A program made the position numbers and the translations under genes. Source: Pinguiococcus pyrenoidosus (lineage: Eukaryota > Sar > Pinguiophyceae > Pinguiochrysidales > Pinguiochrysidaceae). From it: DNA of 21,425 nucleotides. The stretch spans positions 1-21,425 of the forward strand of contig JAAMXY010000697.1 of the NCBI GenBank assembly GCA_019677205.1, in the 5' to 3' direction. The notes beneath the pieces were generated by a model. That model made no database searches. It was not told the DNA's origin and was given only the letters and a program-made list of their open reading frames with translations. Positions 18,861 to 21,425 of this stretch are shown piece after piece (position 1 is the first letter of the stretch; each line of letters starts with the position of its first letter).

Positions 18861-19776
18861 GGTCGACGCTGGGCGACGAGGTTGGAAGGCTTTGCCTAGC
18901 TCGTGAACCCAAAGGATCCGTTCATAGCGGCAGATGTTTAGAGGTCTACGCAGAACTTCGGCGTCGCTCGTCACTCCGCCAAGAAGCTATGAGACAGTCG
19001 CCGTACCTTGGAGCAGATGCGCGAGCAGCAGCGCGTGAAGTCTGCCGACGAGGAGGAGCAGCAAAGGCGGCACCGATTCCCAGCGAACGCATATGCATCT
19101 TTACCTGACCGCTCGGGCGGCGTTTCTGTTCCCCTGCTCGTGTAATATGCGTCATCGCCTGCGGCTCCGCGCCAATACGTTACGCGCTGTTCCTGGAGCC
19201 CTCCATGCATCCCCACGAAGTTCAGGCGTTCTACGTCGTCAGGAGGATACTTCCGGACTCCACAGGCATATCACTGGCCGAACTCGGCAGCAAACGGTGG
19301 CAGATTCTCCCGAGTGAAACGTCATTGGATACCGCACCTCCGAGCCGCAGGAGGCTGCAAGCGCAGCCTAAGTATGCGCCAAGCACCAGACTCCTGATGC
19401 ACAGCCGGAGTCGCGCGAGATCTTCATGTCTGCCGCCTCCGATCTTTGGACCTTTCGACCTTTCGACCTTTCGACCTTTCGACCTTTCAGGGGAAGAAAA
19501 GGAAACTGAGTGCATAGACCGGAGCGCAGTTGCCTGCAATTGGAATGTGCAAGCCCTGAAGCTCGTGAAGCGCAGCTCAGAGCGAAGCGGATCAAGAGAG
19601 AGGGGGGGGGAGCGAGGCCCGCATAGGTACATCCAAGCACAAATGCGCGAACGTGCAAACTGAAGTTTTAGACGCAGGGACACTAAACTATCTTGTCTCC
19701 ACAACAAATTTCCTCTCCGCAACACATTTCCCTTCCAGAGGCACAAGACATGCAGGTGGCGGTCCAGGCGGAGTCG
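18861..19776. other. Intergenic region with weak plus-strand coding signs
   Basis: No gene is established here. Two plus-strand stretches look mildly protein-like: 19017-19145 (42 codons, MREQQRVKSADEEEQQRR..., preceded by a possible acceptor gagcag) and the frame through 19205-19663 (MHPHEVQAFYVVRRILP...). They are in different frames, and I could not join them with convincing splice sites. The region must also contain the promoter of the coiled-coil gene and the 3' UTR of the membrane-protein gene. An octamer repeat sits at 19449-19488. Confidence 0.4.
19449..19488. repeat. Five perfect copies of GACCTTTC
   Basis: Five head-to-tail 8-bp units are followed directly by AG. A period of eight is not a multiple of three, so it would shift frame if coding. 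Read on the plus strand, the pyrimidine-rich units followed by AG look like an intron acceptor, but no partner exon is established. Confidence 0.9.
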
Positions 19777-21425
19777 CTATGCGGCTTCCTCGAGCATGCC
19801 CCCTTTCTTCAGGAGCGCCACCTTCTTCACAATAGACCTTTGCACAATAAAGATCAAGCTCAGCAGAGCGAGAATGAACACAAGGAGGAGCAGGCAGTTC
19901 ACCAACACCTCCACAAAATCTTCTTGAATCGGCAGGCCCAGATCCGCCAAAACGAAGAACGCAAACCCAATCGGGAGACCCTCCTCGAGGAACAGGTCCT
20001 GGAAGGGCTCCGGCAGCAGCACAAGAATGGCGAAGATGCCGAGCAGGAAGCGCGTGGCCCACTTCATCGGCAGCGAGCGCTTCCGCAGCTCGCTGGCCAG
20101 CTCGTGCGCCGTCTTCTCTTCGATGCCCTTGCCGTTGGTGCCGGACTCGATGATCTGGCCCTCGGGGACGGCGACAGCGCCCTCGGCCTTCTTCTCATCC
20201 TCCCCGCCTTCGCCCTCCCCCTCATACCTCTCGAGGGCGTCATTCCCGTCTCCGCTGGAGGAGCGGCCACTCGCGATGCGAAGGGCGACGATGGACCTCC
20301 GAATGTCCGGCGTGCCGGTGAGATCGTCTTCAAGGATGTCTTCCTCGTCCACCTTGTCCAGGTTTGCCACCTGGGCTTCGTCCAGGTCTCTTCCGGGCGA
20401 CATGGCGCCTCCGGTGCTGGACAGGCTGATCGCGCTGGCGCTGAGGCCGGAGCGCGATCCAAGCGCGGCGCTGCGGGCGCCGGGAGCGAGCCTCATGCTG
20501 CTGATGTTGACGCTGCGCTCGTCGCCGGCCTCCAGGACGCTCACGAGCTCTTGGACTGAGATGGCGCTGGCCACCTCCTGCTTCTTCCGCTTCCGCTTGC
20601 TGATGCGCGCCCCGGAGATCTTGGACTCGCCGGTGCCCGTCTCTGGATCCGCCATCTCCCCGACGACCACGATGTCGCCGTCTGATCCCTTGGCGCGACC
20701 TCCGAAGAAGCCCCTCTTCACCTTCGGCTGCTTGTTGGCCTTCCTGTCGATGAGCTTGTGGAATCGCTCGTCCAAAATCAGGCTGAGGCCTGGCACCAGG
20801 TCCGTGCGCAGCCGAGCAAAGATTGCGGCCGCGCTCCAGTGCGGCAAGCGGAACATGGCGCGCTCGATGCTGACATCCTGGCGCACGAGGCTGGGCAGAA
20901 CCACGGAGATGATCAGAATCCGCAGGGGCATGAGCAGGAGCACCGTCGAGACCTCCGCGATGAGGAAGCTGAAGAGCCACGCCAGCGCGATGTCATCGGT
21001 GGTGGTGACGCCGAAGCCGATCAGATACGCGCAGCACGCGAGAATGTAGAGCATGAGCACGCCGATAGCCACCATGCGGACCTTGGCGTCAATCGGCTCG
21101 TCCTCGCCGAGGAGGTGCGTGTAGCGCTTGAAGACGCGCTTTCGCAGAAAGGGCAAGGAGTCTCGGATGGCGATCTTCATGACGCGGATCTTTCGCAGAC
21201 GAATGATCTCGATGAAGTCCTGCGGCTGGACCTCTCCAGCGTCGACGTGGGTGATCAACGCGCGATGTTCTGGCTCCAGCTCCGTCTCGATCTGCGCAGC
21301 TTCGATGGAAGACGCGTAGACGCGGCGCCGGAGCCACGCTTTCGCGAGAGGCCTCGTCAAGGACAGCTTGAGCAGGTGTCGCGTCGTGCTCGACAGCACT
21401 TCCGGATGCTCCTGCAGGTATTTCA
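19777..21425 (-). CDS. C-terminal part of a multi-pass membrane protein, 5' end beyond the window
   Basis: A single uninterrupted minus-strand frame runs from the right edge (first whole codon at 21423) to TAG at 19779-19777, giving about 548 residues. No ATG supports a start inside the window, so the gene is partial. Four hydrophobic segments are visible: VRMVAIGVLMLYILACCAYLI, ALAWLFSFLIAEVSTVLLLM with the following PLRILIISVVLP, WATRFLLGIFAILVLL, and VNCLLLLVFILALLSLIFIV. Between the second and third lies a roughly 250-residue soluble loop rich in Lys/Arg, then Ser, then acidic residues (DEEDILEDD, EGEGEGGEDEKK). The W-x2-S-F...L-L-x-M-P-L-R-I-L segment recalls a membrane segment of polycystin-1-like proteins (WxxSF...QPLKIL), but that link is weak. 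The basic and phospho-site-rich loop is probably cytosolic. Function unknown. Confidence 0.7.
   Translation of the reverse strand, partial: KYLQEHPEVLSSTTRHLLKLSLTRPLAKAWLRRRVYASSIEAAQIETELEPEHRALITHVDAGEVQPQDFIEIIRLRKIRVMKIAIRDSLPFLRKRVFKRYTHLLGEDEPIDAKVRMVAIGVLMLYILACCAYLIGFGVTTTDDIALAWLFSFLIAEVSTVLLLMPLRILIISVVLPSLVRQDVSIERAMFRLPHWSAAAIFARLRTDLVPGLSLILDERFHKLIDRKANKQPKVKRGFFGGRAKGSDGDIVVVGEMADPETGTGESKISGARISKRKRKKQEVASAISVQELVSVLEAGDERSVNISSMRLAPGARSAALGSRSGLSASAISLSSTGGAMSPGRDLDEAQVANLDKVDEEDILEDDLTGTPDIRRSIVALRIASGRSSSGDGNDALERYEGEGEGGEDEKKAEGAVAVPEGQIIESGTNGKGIEEKTAHELASELRKRSLPMKWATRFLLGIFAILVLLPEPFQDLFLEEGLPIGFAFFVLADLGLPIQEDFVEVLVNCLLLLVFILALLSLIFIVQRSIVKKVALLKKGGMLEEAA

Noticed and set aside
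1-21425. Bacterial or viral origin of the window
   Set aside because: Spliceosomal GT-AG introns in nearly every gene, secretory and EF-hand/LRRC57/FUT8-like proteins, and the absence of operon spacing or ribosome-binding sites all point to a eukaryotic nuclear genome.

Overview
The window is nuclear DNA from a eukaryote, very probably a unicellular protist or alga. Nearly every gene I can read is cut by short introns (about 57-250 nt, almost all GT-AG), and the exons join in phase into recognisable proteins. Coding DNA is GC-rich with a few sharply AT-rich intergenic islands, and intergenic spaces are small. The Thr/Pro/Ser surface-protein stalk, the FUT8-like glycosyltransferase and the bacterial-type RuvX/YqgF protein with a secretory-looking leader are compatible with a secondary-plastid lineage such as a stramenopile-like alga. 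That placement is inference only. Genes alternate strand, which argues against the long one-strand arrays of dinoflagellates and kinetoplastids.

Layout. 1-110 may hold the first exon of a minus-strand gene running off the left edge (weak). 111-1698 has no convincing gene but contains a 10/12-bp minisatellite (401-532). 1699-3529 (+) encodes a 7-exon protein with two RRM-like domains. 3530-4567 is a gene-poor tail-to-tail spacer. 4568-8777 (-) encodes a roughly 1,250-residue single-pass surface protein: signal peptide, a 10-cysteine module with a Ly6/three-finger end signature, a long Thr/Pro/Ser repeat stalk, one membrane helix and a roughly 600-residue cytoplasmic tail. 9331-10593 (-) is an LRRC57-like, probably N-myristoylated, leucine-rich-repeat protein. 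10995-12115 (+) is an EF-hand protein. 12123-13245 (-) is a Sel1-repeat protein. 13777-16442 (+) is a secretory-pathway glycosyltransferase whose C-terminal half is FUT8/GT23-like. 16446-17255 (-) is a RuvX/YqgF-type nuclease-fold protein. 17697-18860 (-) is a charged coiled-coil protein. 19777 to the right edge (-) is the C-terminal part of a multi-pass membrane protein.

How they relate. These are mostly unrelated housekeeping and cell-surface genes, not an operon. The notable organisation is packing. Between 9.3 and 17.3 kb, genes alternate head-to-head and tail-to-tail. The two head-to-head spacers (401 and 531 bp) each hold an AT-rich island. The two tail-to-tail pairs have stop codons separated by only 7 bp and 3 bp, so opposing transcripts must overlap there. 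The most novel-looking items are the three-finger-like surface receptor with its repeat stalk, the apparent fusion of a degenerate sugar-transferase domain to a FUT8-like domain, and the extreme 3'-end packing.

All exon structures were worked out by eye from splice consensus plus frame continuity. No database search was run, so family names rest on remembered motifs.
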